64,000 nt of DNA from Bacteroidota bacterium. GTDB taxonomy: Bacteria; Bacteroidota; Bacteroidia; Bacteroidales; Porphyromonadaceae. How positions within the stretch are numbered: the stretch's first letter is position 1; each line of letters starts with the position of its first letter. Below the pieces are notes generated by a model that was given only the letters and a program-made list of their open reading frames with translations, was not told the origin of the DNA and did not search any database. Below are positions 42,625 to 50,831 of the stretch, one piece after another. Location: NCBI GenBank assembly GCA_023396255.1, contig JAEWWU010000007.1, forward strand, positions 1 through 64,000, written 5' to 3'. The position numbers and the translations under genes were made by a program.

Positions 42625-43764
42625 TCAGCCCAAAAGTTTGTACAGGGGGGCTAAAAATTGGTCGAACGTTGTATTGATTCGACTCGGGTTTAGGGTGCCT
42701 TTTTGTGCAGACGAGAGATTATTTCTCTTACTGTAAAGGAAATTCAAGACCTCTGCGAACTCTCTTTCATCTGAGGGGGAAAACAACTCTTCTTCCGTGG
42801 ATATTAAAGTTTTGGCTCCGGCAATTCGGCTACAAGCCACTGGAATCCCCAATACAAGAGCTTCAAAAACAACCGCTCCAAAAGGTTCGTACAAGCTGGG
42901 AAGAATAAAAGCATTGCCCAACAAATAATGAGCATAGAGCTCCAATCCCTCTTGTTTTCCTGCCAAAATAACCTTGTGAGATATATTGAGTCGCAAAATT
43001 TCTGCCTTTAATTCACCCTCAAGATCTCCATTACCTACTACGAGCAACTTGGCTTGGGGTATATGGGAGAATTGTTCAGCGAAAAGAGAGATCAAAGTTG
43101 ATACATTTTTGACCTTGGTCAAGCGTCCGACAAAGAGCAAAACCCAATCGGAGTTAGACAAATTATAACTTTGCATCAACTGATAGGCTATGGGGAAAGC
43201 CCTTAATGATTCGGCTCGGACAAATTTTTCGTCTTGCACAATAGGAAGGTAGCAAAGTCCGTCCCTTTTTCCATTTCCTAAAAGCGTTGCATAAGAAGTC
43301 AAAGCCTCTGAATCACAAAATACAACTCCGTCTACAACTCTCATTAACCTTCTCTTAAATGAAGATTGCCAAGAAGAACTTTGCACCGTTTGCTGTGCCA
43401 TCGTTAGATTATCATCACACAAAACAACGATGCGAGGTCTGTGCTTCAAAAGCTTGGATACAACAAACAAAAGGACTGTAATGAGATTGAACTCACTACA
43501 CAGCACCACATCATAATGTCCTCTGAAGAGTATAGAAATCACCTGCAAACGTAGATTGGCAATTCCCCCCCATCCCTTACGTAATACGCGATGAGGAAAT
43601 AACTTTCGTCTGTATAGTTTTTCCTTGCTAAAACTCTGCTCCAAAGCGTCCTCATACTCTACATAGAAATCCATATCGTAAGATTTGGACAAAGAGTTGA
43701 ACACGTCTATACGATAGGGAGCCAAAGCTCGATGAATAACTAATAGTCTCTTCTGAGTAGCCAC
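42625..43764 (-). CDS. GT4 glycosyltransferase
   Basis: A 379-residue GT-B glycosyltransferase. The N-terminal domain opens VIHRALAPYRIDVFNSLS, and the donor domain has LLFVGRLTKVKNVSTLISLFAEQF, LLVVGNGDLEGEL and the EX7E motif in LPSLYEPFGAVVFEALVLGIPVACS. It uses a GTG start at 43764, 4 bases after the upstream glycosyltransferase stop; no ATG is available before the conserved N-terminus. With its neighbour it probably modifies LPS core or a glycolipid rather than belonging to the distant polysaccharide operon, but this is inference from position only. Confidence 0.87.
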   Translation of the reverse strand: MATQKRLLVIHRALAPYRIDVFNSLSKSYDMDFYVEYEDALEQSFSKEKLYRRKLFPHRVLRKGWGGIANLRLQVISILFRGHYDVVLCSEFNLITVLLFVVSKLLKHRPRIVVLCDDNLTMAQQTVQSSSWQSSFKRRLMRVVDGVVFCDSEALTSYATLLGNGKRDGLCYLPIVQDEKFVRAESLRAFPIAYQLMQSYNLSNSDWVLLFVGRLTKVKNVSTLISLFAEQFSHIPQAKLLVVGNGDLEGELKAEILRLNISHKVILAGKQEGLELYAHYLLGNAFILPSLYEPFGAVVFEALVLGIPVACSRIAGAKTLISTEEELFSPSDEREFAEVLNFLYSKRNNLSSAQKGTLNPSRINTTFDQFLAPLYKLLG

Positions 43765-43768
43765 CCAA

Positions 43769-44920
43769 TTATCTATTTCTATTTATGATGTGCTGATAAC
43801 GATTATACACTTCCTCCACAACATCCTCCCAAGGTTGAGAAAGAGACTTCCCTGCCACCAAGGAAACAGTACGAAGCAACTCTTTTTGGCTCAGTATTTC
43901 AGCAATACGATCTACAAAATCTTCTTCGGAGGGAGCTGTCAGGAAACCACTACAATTGTCCTCTATCACGTTTGCCGACACACTTCCCTCTATGAGTAAA
44001 GAAGGAGTATTCAATGAGGCTGCCTCTCGGAGAACCAAAGGTGCACAATCCGTCAAAGAGGGGAAAAGCAATAAATCAGCAGCGGCATAGTAAGATGCCA
44101 ATTTTTCTTGTGAATAGATCATTCCCGTAAAAAATGTATTTTCCTGCAAATGTCGGATACGCACTTGCTCTCTAAAGCTATCCAAATCGGCACCATCCCC
44201 CACAAAAACCATTTTAAAAGGTATTCTCTCTCGTAATTGCGCCAGACATTCAATCAGGAAAGAGATATTTTTCTCGTAAATCAACTGCCCAACAAACAAC
44301 AATAAGGGAGTTTCTGGTTCCACTCCGAGAGCCACTCGTCTCTCTTGACGCAAAGCCTCAGCGTGAGAAACATTACAAAAATCGCAACCATCGGTTACAA
44401 TCTCTATATTTCGTCCCCTAAAACCGCAGTCAATCAATAAATCGGCAACTCCTGCGTGAGGAACCCATACCTCATCGGCGGATTCATAAAAGGAAACGAT
44501 ATTTCTGATTGCGTAGTCTGCTATGGTCGTACTGTGAAAAAACTGACGAAACTCTTCCCTAAAGTTAGAATGGAAAGAGGCCACAAAGGGTATTTTTTTC
44601 TTTATAGAAATACTTCTTGCCAATTTTCCCGTAATAAAAGGGCTATGGGCGTGAACCAAAGAAAGCGGCAAATTCTTTATAGCATTAAAAGAGTTTGTTG
44701 GTATTTGTGCTATTCCCAATTTATAGGGCTTACTCACAGGGAGCCCCATACATCTGTAGCTGTATACCTCGAAGGGTTCTGCATAATTTACTTCCGAGAT
44801 CTTCGGAGTTATTGCACACACCGAATGTCCTTTCTGAGAGAGATGAAAAGCATAATTATACGCAATACGCGCTATTCCATCTACTGCGGGTGGAAAAGTA
44901 TCGTTAAATATCCCAATCAT
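43769..44920 (-). CDS. GT4 glycosyltransferase (diacylglycerol glucosyltransferase/PimB-like)
   Basis: A 383-residue GT-B enzyme. The N-terminus MIGIFNDTFPPAVDGIARIAYNYAFHL is typical of the group including 1,2-diacylglycerol 3-glucosyltransferases and phosphatidylinositol mannosyltransferases. Then come HAHSPFITGKLARSI and FVASFHSNFREEF. The donor domain has LLFVGQLIYEKNISFLIECL, FVGDGADLDSFREQV and the EX7E-like FPSLTDCAPLVLREAASLNTP. A lipid acceptor is therefore plausible, but unproven. It follows the TPR gene after 21 bases and precedes another GT4 gene after 4, forming a probable three-gene unit. Confidence 0.87.
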   Translation of the reverse strand: MIGIFNDTFPPAVDGIARIAYNYAFHLSQKGHSVCAITPKISEVNYAEPFEVYSYRCMGLPVSKPYKLGIAQIPTNSFNAIKNLPLSLVHAHSPFITGKLARSISIKKKIPFVASFHSNFREEFRQFFHSTTIADYAIRNIVSFYESADEVWVPHAGVADLLIDCGFRGRNIEIVTDGCDFCNVSHAEALRQERRVALGVEPETPLLLFVGQLIYEKNISFLIECLAQLRERIPFKMVFVGDGADLDSFREQVRIRHLQENTFFTGMIYSQEKLASYYAAADLLLFPSLTDCAPLVLREAASLNTPSLLIEGSVSANVIEDNCSGFLTAPSEEDFVDRIAEILSQKELLRTVSLVAGKSLSQPWEDVVEEVYNRYQHIINRNR

Positions 44921-44941
44921 ACTTACCCAAGTTGCACAACT

Positions 44942-47125
44942 TCACAAAGATGAATTAGAGAGCTGTACGGCATCATACACAATAGACCACAAGAATGGTG
45001 CTACCCCGGCTTCCAACAAATCGGCTTTATCTTCTTTCATTTTTTCTTTCCATACCTCCTTATTTCCTAATTCAATGCTCTTTTGGTAACTCTGCACAGC
45101 TTGTTGCGTATCGTTCATTCCCAAAAAGATATGTCCTCTGTTCAACCAATCTGTTGTAGTCGAAGTTGCAAGGGCTACTAACCGAGAGTTATATTGTAAA
45201 GCTTGTTCATATTGTTGGTCCAATAACAAACACCAACTCAGGAGCCTATAAAGACTTAATTTACCGAACTCTTTTTGCACGGTAAATTCATACTGGTACA
45301 GTGTTCTAAGGGCATCCTTGTATTGCTTCTTCCCAATCTGAATAGTTGCAATGGACAGAAGTTCTTCATTGTCCGATGAGGACGACGATAAAGATAATTG
45401 ACCAATCCGCCGGTATACCTCAAGAGCCTCATCCAAACGATTACTTTTTCTATAGCAATAAGCCATCTGCTTCATCACCGAAATACGAGAACCTCCTATC
45501 AAATCACAAAGAAGGAAGTTTTTGATTGCTTCATCGTAATTACCGAGCATCATATAGTTATAACCAATGGAAGAATAAATGGCGGGATCTTGCTTCTTAA
45601 AGGTCGATAACTGATTCAACATATCTATAGCTTGAGGATAAAACCCGTATTTGGAGAAAGAGTAGGCGGCTGCTTCTAACACACTTTCTCGCTCTACATA
45701 AGGACGAATAAGAGGTAGCTCTCGAAGAAATTCTCCATCTTGAAAAGGATTGGGTACAAAAAAACGCTTCCCAGAATAAAGTTCGTAGAAACGGAAAAGA
45801 TTTTCCACGTACTTTTTTGCAGCAAGAACCTGTTCTTGTCGAGGTGACGGAATACCCTTTTCTTGACTTTCTTCCACAAAGTGTTGCATCTGCTCTACAA
45901 GAGGATTTCCTTGAAAAGCCACCATACCACTCCACGTTTGCATAAGGGAGTATAAGTCCGAATCGCACATTCTTTGCTCAAAAATGGGTAATAAAACTTC
46001 GAACACTTGCTTATTATGCTCATAGGTTGCTGCTGTAGAATAGTGCGATGGATCGAATGGAAGAAACCAATGAGATAGATCTTCGAAAAAGGGAAATTGC
46101 TTTAGATTTTTGAAATGAAAAAAAACCATATCTATGCCTTCCTCCTCCATTTGAGAAAGTTGTTGCATCTCTTCTTCCAACTTCTGAAATTCTTTGTCTT
46201 CTTCGTGCGAAGAAATCAAGTTGAACAGTTCCTCGTCTGACACCCCATTGCCCTCTGACAAAGGGGAAAAATCGTTTTGGTAGTGTTCCTGCATTTGCTG
46301 AAGAATGTGTCCAGATTTCTCACCCAAAGAATCTGCCACCTTATCACTCTTTAGAGCTAACACATATTGTACAAAAAGGGCTCGTAGGAGTTCTTCCAAC
46401 GGATAAACATCATTGGCCAATTGCAGCAAAGGGGTAAGTTCTTCCTCAAACAGGGGCAAGCGATCCCGATAAAGAGAAGCCACCATAATCAATGCCCACA
46501 CCAAACGAATTCGATAAGCCACACTCACCTCGATTGAAGAAAGTTCTCGAAGAATAAAACGAATCTTACCCAAATCCCAACACTCGTGAAAAGACAGAGT
46601 AATGGCAGCGCACAATGACAGTCGAATAGTTTCAGGCAGTTGTGCCATAAGCAGCATCTCCTGATCGGACAAACTGCGAGTAGTCCAAAGAGCTTCGAAC
46701 AATTGCTCCACCAAACCATCGTAAAACTTTCTATTCTCTACTATGAGGTTCTTTTTTTCCAACAACTCGGTCGATAGTTCGGTAATCGATGCCGATTCTA
46801 CGCTCTCTCTTACATTTATAATCTGATAATATCGACCACCATTATCTCGTCTATTTTTCCTAAAGCGTATCCGATCTGCGATTTCCAAAAGAGTTTTCTG
46901 TAGGTAGACAATAACCCTCTTTTGTTCTTTATCCGGCGTACCTTGAGCAATGTAATAGGCAAACTGTTTATAAAGAGAGACTACATTCTCCAAATCTGAA
47001 ATCAACAAAGCATCTTTCAGCTCTTCACATTCTTTTTTCAAATGCACTATTACATCGTATAATTCGTACTCTTTTATAGCTTTGGCAAAGTTGTACTCCA
47101 TTTTCGATATTTTCTGTTCTTTCAT
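44942..47125 (-). CDS. large tetratricopeptide-repeat protein
   Basis: A soluble 727-residue protein, almost entirely alpha-helical, with no signal peptide once the start at 47125 is used. The C-terminal 250 residues hold recognisable TPR units such as AIYSSIGYNYMMLGNYDEAIKNFL, MAYCYRKSNRLDEALEVYRRIG and LNRGHIFLGMNDTQQAVQSYQKSIELG. The rest is leucine/glutamate-rich without a known domain. I do not recognise a specific function; a scaffold or adaptor role is usual for such proteins. A promoter motif 23 bases before this ATG supports the chosen start, and the open frame upstream of it overlaps a terminator. Two GT4 genes follow closely. Confidence 0.82.
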   Translation of the reverse strand: MKEQKISKMEYNFAKAIKEYELYDVIVHLKKECEELKDALLISDLENVVSLYKQFAYYIAQGTPDKEQKRVIVYLQKTLLEIADRIRFRKNRRDNGGRYYQIINVRESVESASITELSTELLEKKNLIVENRKFYDGLVEQLFEALWTTRSLSDQEMLLMAQLPETIRLSLCAAITLSFHECWDLGKIRFILRELSSIEVSVAYRIRLVWALIMVASLYRDRLPLFEEELTPLLQLANDVYPLEELLRALFVQYVLALKSDKVADSLGEKSGHILQQMQEHYQNDFSPLSEGNGVSDEELFNLISSHEEDKEFQKLEEEMQQLSQMEEEGIDMVFFHFKNLKQFPFFEDLSHWFLPFDPSHYSTAATYEHNKQVFEVLLPIFEQRMCDSDLYSLMQTWSGMVAFQGNPLVEQMQHFVEESQEKGIPSPRQEQVLAAKKYVENLFRFYELYSGKRFFVPNPFQDGEFLRELPLIRPYVERESVLEAAAYSFSKYGFYPQAIDMLNQLSTFKKQDPAIYSSIGYNYMMLGNYDEAIKNFLLCDLIGGSRISVMKQMAYCYRKSNRLDEALEVYRRIGQLSLSSSSSDNEELLSIATIQIGKKQYKDALRTLYQYEFTVQKEFGKLSLYRLLSWCLLLDQQYEQALQYNSRLVALATSTTTDWLNRGHIFLGMNDTQQAVQSYQKSIELGNKEVWKEKMKEDKADLLEAGVAPFLWSIVYDAVQLSNSSL

Positions 47126-47147
47126 CCTGAACCTGTCTTCATCCCTG

Positions 47148-47177
47148 CAAATGTAGTTGTTTTTTACCCAGCGCAAA
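47148..47177 (-). promoter_or_regulatory. putative promoter (TTTG-N18-TACATTTG) of the TPR/GT4 genes
   Basis: On the minus strand TTTG (47174-47177) and TACATTTG (47148-47155) are 18 bases apart, one base short of the best spacing. It lies just after the terminator of the preceding gene. Confidence 0.6.
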
Positions 47178-47220
47178 TAAAAAGGAGACACATAGAAAAA
47201 TAATTTCCTATGTGCCTCTC
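47178..47220 (-). terminator. intrinsic terminator after the carboxyltransferase gene
   Basis: Minus strand GAGGCACATAG and CTATGTGTCTC form an 11-bp stem (one G-U) whose loop can extend the helix. It is followed by CTTTTTATTT, 58 bases after the stop at 47278. Confidence 0.87.
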
Positions 47221-47277
47221 TATACATTAAGGGAACAAGGTATAGAAGCCTTGTTTAGAAACTATTTCTATCCTCAA

Positions 47278-49149
47278 TCAAACCTTTCGGCGAGAACGAT
47301 ATACGCGTTTGGGTAAGCGTTCCAATTTCTCAATGCGCACAATTGGAGACTCGTACTTGGGCCAAAAAACTTCTTTTTCCGCGGGACGAATGAAAGCAAT
47401 TGGGTCACCCTTACGAACAGTTTCGCCCTGCCTAACACATACCTCAATCAATTTGCCCGTGAAATTGCTTTCTATAGGCTGAATCTGACCAAAAGAAGTT
47501 TGAATAAAACAAAGAGGCTGACCAGTTACATATTCGGATCCGGCGACTGGAGTCATAGACCCTTCGATGGGATCCACTTCCCACAGAACGGTTCCGGCAA
47601 TAGGGGCTGGTATTTCGTGGGTTCCGGCACGCATAGCTTTCTTAATGTCGCTGTCATCAAAGCCCTGCTTAGCCAAAGCCGCAGCTTTAGCACTTTCGAG
47701 ATCAGTGTTGAAGCGCTCACGAGCTGCTCCACTCTTAAAGTCTCTATATTGGCGGTCGTGCATAGCCAGTTCGAATAGTTCTTCATCATCTTGCCCACAA
47801 TCCCAGCCATTGTCAGCCATCTCTTTACGATACTCGTCCAAAGCATCCGGATAGAACTGTTGAGGATCTTCGGTAGAGAACTCATATCCCTTTTCTTTTG
47901 CCAAAGCTACTATTTCCGGATCCAATTCTCCGGGCAGATGTCCTGCCTTGCCCAAAATCATATTCCACGTATTTTGGTCAATAGCTTGCCAACGTCCTTC
48001 TCCTCGAACCATATTGTACACATTCATCAATGCTATGTTCTTTACATACTGGCTAAACGGTGTCACCAGCGGAGGGTAACCAACACGTGGCCAAACGTAA
48101 GCTACTTCATCAAAGAGCTTAACCAACAAATCATCTATGGATAGCTCCGGCTTATTGTTGCCCTTGAGGTACATATTTATGCCCGAATGTACTCCCTTGA
48201 GATCTGCCATCATAGATCCCATCATCCCCCCGGGCAATCCGCAACCTACTAATAAAGAAGAGGTTTCTTTATTAGTTGAACTCATAAAGTAGCCCAAAAA
48301 GTCATCGATAAAGCTCTGCGTCAAAGCTCGAGCTTTCATATAGGCACTCATATTGATTTCCGGAACATCAAACCCTGCATCGAAAAGCATTTCTCTTATA
48401 GTAATCACATCCGGGTGAATCTTGCCCCAAGATATGGGCTCCATTGCCACGTCTATGATATCGGCTCCGTTCTCACAAACTTCCAACATCGAAGCCACCG
48501 AAAAGCCCGGTCCCGAGTGCCCGTGATATTGAATTATAGTATCGGGATGTTGCGTTTTTATCGCTTTAACCAATTGACCCAAGAAACGAGGACGACCAAT
48601 GCCCGCCATATCCTTAAGGCAGATTTCATTGGCCCCTGCCTCTATCAGGGTGTGTGCCAACTTGGAATAATAGTCCACTGTATGTATTGGAGAATAAGTA
48701 ATACAAAGAGTGGCTTGAGCGATCATTCCGGCTTCTTTGGCATATTTTATGGAGGGAATTATGTTGCGAGCATCATTTAGCCCGTCAAAAATACGAGTAA
48801 TATCTACTCCTTGCGCCTTCTTTACCTTGTACATAAGGCGTCGTACATCAGCGGGAACGGGATACATTCGCAATCCATTAAGCCCACGGTCCAACATATG
48901 GGTCTGTATTCCTGCTTTATTGAACTCTTTCGTAAAAGCCCTTACCGCTTCATTGGGATTTTCTCCGGCAAGAAGTTTCACTTGTTCAAAAGCACCTCCA
49001 TTCGTTTCCACACGGGCAAAACACCCCATTTCAACAATCACGGGGGCAATAGATGCCAACTGAGTTGCTGTGGGTTGATATTTTCCAGAAGACTGCCACA
49101 TATCTCTGTAGACAAGGCTGAATTTAATTTGCTTCTTTTTTGTTGCCAT
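47278..49149 (-). CDS. oxaloacetate decarboxylase alpha / pyruvate carboxylase B-like carboxyltransferase
   Basis: A 623-residue protein with the carboxyltransferase TIM barrel of the HMGL-like family in its first 300 residues. It shows FSLVYRDMWQSSGKY, MGCFARVETNGGAFEQ, RGLNGLRMYPVP, DITRIFDGLNDARN, and the metal-binding YHGHSGPGFSVASM and GADIIDVAMEP. The conserved PYC/OADA domain follows (LLVGCGLPGGMMGSMMADL, GYPPLVTPFSQYVKN). The C-terminus (about 535-610) looks like a biotinyl/lipoyl hammerhead: IPAPIAGTV through GKLIEVCVRQGETVRKGDPIAFI. The expected acceptor EAMKM is replaced by QTSFGQIQ, so no biotin lysine is visible. Such enzymes decarboxylate oxaloacetate or carboxylate pyruvate. 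No beta or gamma membrane subunit and no biotin carboxylase is nearby. The start at 49149 begins at the conserved N-terminus. Confidence 0.85.
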   Translation of the reverse strand: MATKKKQIKFSLVYRDMWQSSGKYQPTATQLASIAPVIVEMGCFARVETNGGAFEQVKLLAGENPNEAVRAFTKEFNKAGIQTHMLDRGLNGLRMYPVPADVRRLMYKVKKAQGVDITRIFDGLNDARNIIPSIKYAKEAGMIAQATLCITYSPIHTVDYYSKLAHTLIEAGANEICLKDMAGIGRPRFLGQLVKAIKTQHPDTIIQYHGHSGPGFSVASMLEVCENGADIIDVAMEPISWGKIHPDVITIREMLFDAGFDVPEINMSAYMKARALTQSFIDDFLGYFMSSTNKETSSLLVGCGLPGGMMGSMMADLKGVHSGINMYLKGNNKPELSIDDLLVKLFDEVAYVWPRVGYPPLVTPFSQYVKNIALMNVYNMVRGEGRWQAIDQNTWNMILGKAGHLPGELDPEIVALAKEKGYEFSTEDPQQFYPDALDEYRKEMADNGWDCGQDDEELFELAMHDRQYRDFKSGAARERFNTDLESAKAAALAKQGFDDSDIKKAMRAGTHEIPAPIAGTVLWEVDPIEGSMTPVAGSEYVTGQPLCFIQTSFGQIQPIESNFTGKLIEVCVRQGETVRKGDPIAFIRPAEKEVFWPKYESPIVRIEKLERLPKRVYRSRRKV

Positions 49150-49243
49150 AATGTTTGTTTTTGGTTTGTAATCCTCTATACCCAAATAATCGTTTGCGAC
49201 AAATATCGGCTGCCCCGCAGGATACCAACGTTTTATCGTTCGG

Positions 49244-49251
49244 CAAATATA
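49244..49251 (-). promoter_or_regulatory. putative carboxyltransferase promoter (-7 TATATTTG)
   Basis: TATATTTG on the minus strand fits TAnnTTTG, 95 bases before the ATG at 49149; no -33 TTG at the usual distance. Confidence 0.4.
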
Positions 49252-49385
49252 GCAAAAGCAAATAGTATTTGCCACTATTAAGAAATATGCAAGACTTTTC
49301 GTTAAACATTAAAGAAAATTTCCATCAATTTTTCCTCAATTCATCATTTCTTTGAAACAGGAAAAGAAGCCCTCCCCTTAAACCG

Positions 49386-49420
49386 AAATACCCCTCCCAA
49401 AAAGTTTTTGGAAAGGGTAT
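49386..49420 (-). terminator. hairpin after the OmpH-like gene, probable terminator
   Basis: Minus strand AATACCCTTTCCAAAAA and TTTTTGGGAGGGGTATT pair over 17 bp (two G-U pairs) with a 1-base apex, so 3-4 bases must open. It starts 37 bases after the stop at 49457. There is no T tract after it, so it may act as a stabiliser or with Rho. Confidence 0.55.
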
Positions 49421-49456
49421 TAGAAACGATCAAACCGGCTTAGAGTTCTATTCTAC

Positions 49457-50083
49457 TCATTCTTTTTTACCTTTATTTTTTTCGTAAGCCCGATTGAGGT
49501 ATTCTATTACATCATCCGTTATATCATATTTGGCATCATAAAGGAGGACATTTTCGATTCCTATGTCTGTAAGGATGAGATCAAACTTTTTCTCTTTATT
49601 ATACTCAGCCAAAGATTCTTGAATCTCTTTATATAACTGATCGTTGGCCTTTTTAGACTCTTGCATAAACTGATCGGCAAGACGCTGCTCTAAAACCTGA
49701 CCCTCTTGTTGCATCTTGAGCAAACGTTGCTGCTCCTGCTCCGCTGCCGTTTGAGACACAAAACCTCCTCGTTGCAACTTCTCTTGAAAAGCGGCCATCC
49801 CTCTTTGAAAAGTAGTTACTTTACTTTCCAAGGTTGCTGCATTCCTCTTTGCTTGCTGCTCCAACTGCTCTGTTACATCAATGTAGTATTGATACTTGCT
49901 ATACAAAGAATCCATATTAACGACAGCCACTCGCAAACCGCCTTGAGATAAAGATGCATCAGACGCAACTGTCTCTTTCGTATCCGATCCTTGTTTCTTT
50001 TGCGTGCACCCCCAAAAAGATCCCACACCCATCAATATGGTCGCAGCGACCAAAACTCTATTGAGTCTACTCTTTCCTATCAT
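49457..50083 (-). CDS. OmpH/Skp-family periplasmic protein with lipobox
   Basis: A 208-residue exported protein: signal segment LVAATILMGVGSFWGC with a possible lipid-attachment Cys26, then a short linker. The OmpH/Skp core begins with GLRVAVVNMDSLYSKYQYY. It continues with long amphipathic helices rich in Gln and Glu (about 70-165, coiled-coil tentacles) and ends with the strand FDLILTDIGIENVLLYDAKYDITDDVIEYLN. Skp chaperones unfolded outer-membrane proteins in the periplasm. Classical Skp is soluble, whereas the lipobox suggests membrane anchoring here. It follows the 71-residue membrane protein gene after 13 bases and probably shares its promoter. Confidence 0.87.
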   Translation of the reverse strand: MIGKSRLNRVLVAATILMGVGSFWGCTQKKQGSDTKETVASDASLSQGGLRVAVVNMDSLYSKYQYYIDVTEQLEQQAKRNAATLESKVTTFQRGMAAFQEKLQRGGFVSQTAAEQEQQRLLKMQQEGQVLEQRLADQFMQESKKANDQLYKEIQESLAEYNKEKKFDLILTDIGIENVLLYDAKYDITDDVIEYLNRAYEKNKGKKE

Positions 50084-50096
50084 ATTTTCCCTGATA

Positions 50097-50312
50097 TTAT
50101 ATTTTGTTTTCTTTCATCAAGTCTCGAAGAGTCAATCGTTGCTCTTCCTCTCTTAGCATTTGATTGGCACAACGTATCCCTTTCTTGGACAAGGCTTTGT
50201 TTCCCTCTATGTGGGTATTGACAAAAGAGCCATTGCGCAATAATAAGAGCCTAACACCAAGCAATACCACAGCTACCGCTACAACTAACACAGATATAAC
50301 AATTATCTTCAT
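50097..50312 (-). CDS. conserved 71-residue single-pass membrane protein
   Basis: A short protein with one N-terminal transmembrane helix (about 3-25) followed by LRNGSFVNTHIEGNKALSKKGIRCANQML and a charged tail. The F-x-NTHI-x-GN-x-x-L-x-x-KGI-x-C pattern recalls small Bacteroidota membrane proteins that I know only as uncharacterised. The ATG at 50312 is 23 bases after a -7 element, and the gene lies directly ahead of the OmpH-like gene, which supports it being real. No function can be assigned. Confidence 0.72.
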   Translation of the reverse strand: MKIIVISVLVVAVAVVLLGVRLLLLRNGSFVNTHIEGNKALSKKGIRCANQMLREEEQRLTLRDLMKENKI

Positions 50313-50334
50313 ATTCTGTTCGTATTGATCGGGG

Positions 50335-50342
50335 CAAAGTTA
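50335..50342 (-). promoter_or_regulatory. putative promoter (-7 TAACTTTG) of the small membrane protein and OmpH-like genes
   Basis: TAACTTTG on the minus strand fits TAnnTTTG and sits 23 bases from the ATG at 50312. No clear -33 TTG. Confidence 0.55.
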
Positions 50343-50499
50343 TGAATTTTGATCGATTCCTCTTGTTTGTACTTTAAAACAAACCCCGAATCTGTTTTTT
50401 GTTGACGATAGATCTTGTTCGCAAAGAAAAGAAGCTCTCCTACCCTTTCCAAGCAGCTTCCTCAACTACGTTATCGATAGTTCTGCAACAATCGGCAAT

Positions 50500-50621
50500 T
50501 AGTTCCCTACTAATGTCCGATTAGTTCCCTACTTTTTGCCAATTAGTAGGGAATTAATTTTGAATAATTCCCTACTAATTTTCGTTCCGTCCAAGAAATT
50601 TTTTACCCGTAGGGAACTAAT
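50500..50621. repeat. palindromic TAGTTCCCT element with terminal inverted repeats (copy B)
   Basis: The element runs from AATTAGTTCCCTAC (about 50497-50510) to GTAGGGAACTAATT (50609-50622), 14-base inverted ends. Inside, the TAGTTCCCTAC unit repeats 22 bases later (50522). A perfect 16-bp inverted repeat follows (50541-50556 with 50565-50580, core GGGAATTA / TAATTCCC), then AATTTTCGTT as in copy A. The outer stem bases differ from copy A on both arms so that pairing is kept. No coding capacity; it lies in the 519-base gap between two minus-strand transcription units. Confidence 0.72.
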
Positions 50622-50651
50622 TTCCAATCTGTACACAAAAGCTCCATATAC

Positions 50652-50682
50652 AAAAAAAAGAGAAGGTTTCTCCCTCTCTTTT
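50652..50682 (-). terminator. intrinsic terminator after the O-antigen ligase gene
   Basis: Minus strand AAAAGAGA pairs with TCTCTTTT with further inner GG/CC pairs, and runs into a T tract of eight; it lies about 150 bases after the stop at 50832. Confidence 0.75.
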
Positions 50683-50831
50683 ATATCCACAAAGATTGCC
50701 TAACCGACAACGAATTAGCCCTAAACGATCAAAAAAGCACAGAAAACGAGATAAGGTATATGAACATCATCTTCAAAAAAAGTTCATTTTTCCATTTCTA
50801 AGAAACGGTTACATAACACCCTGAAAAGCCC

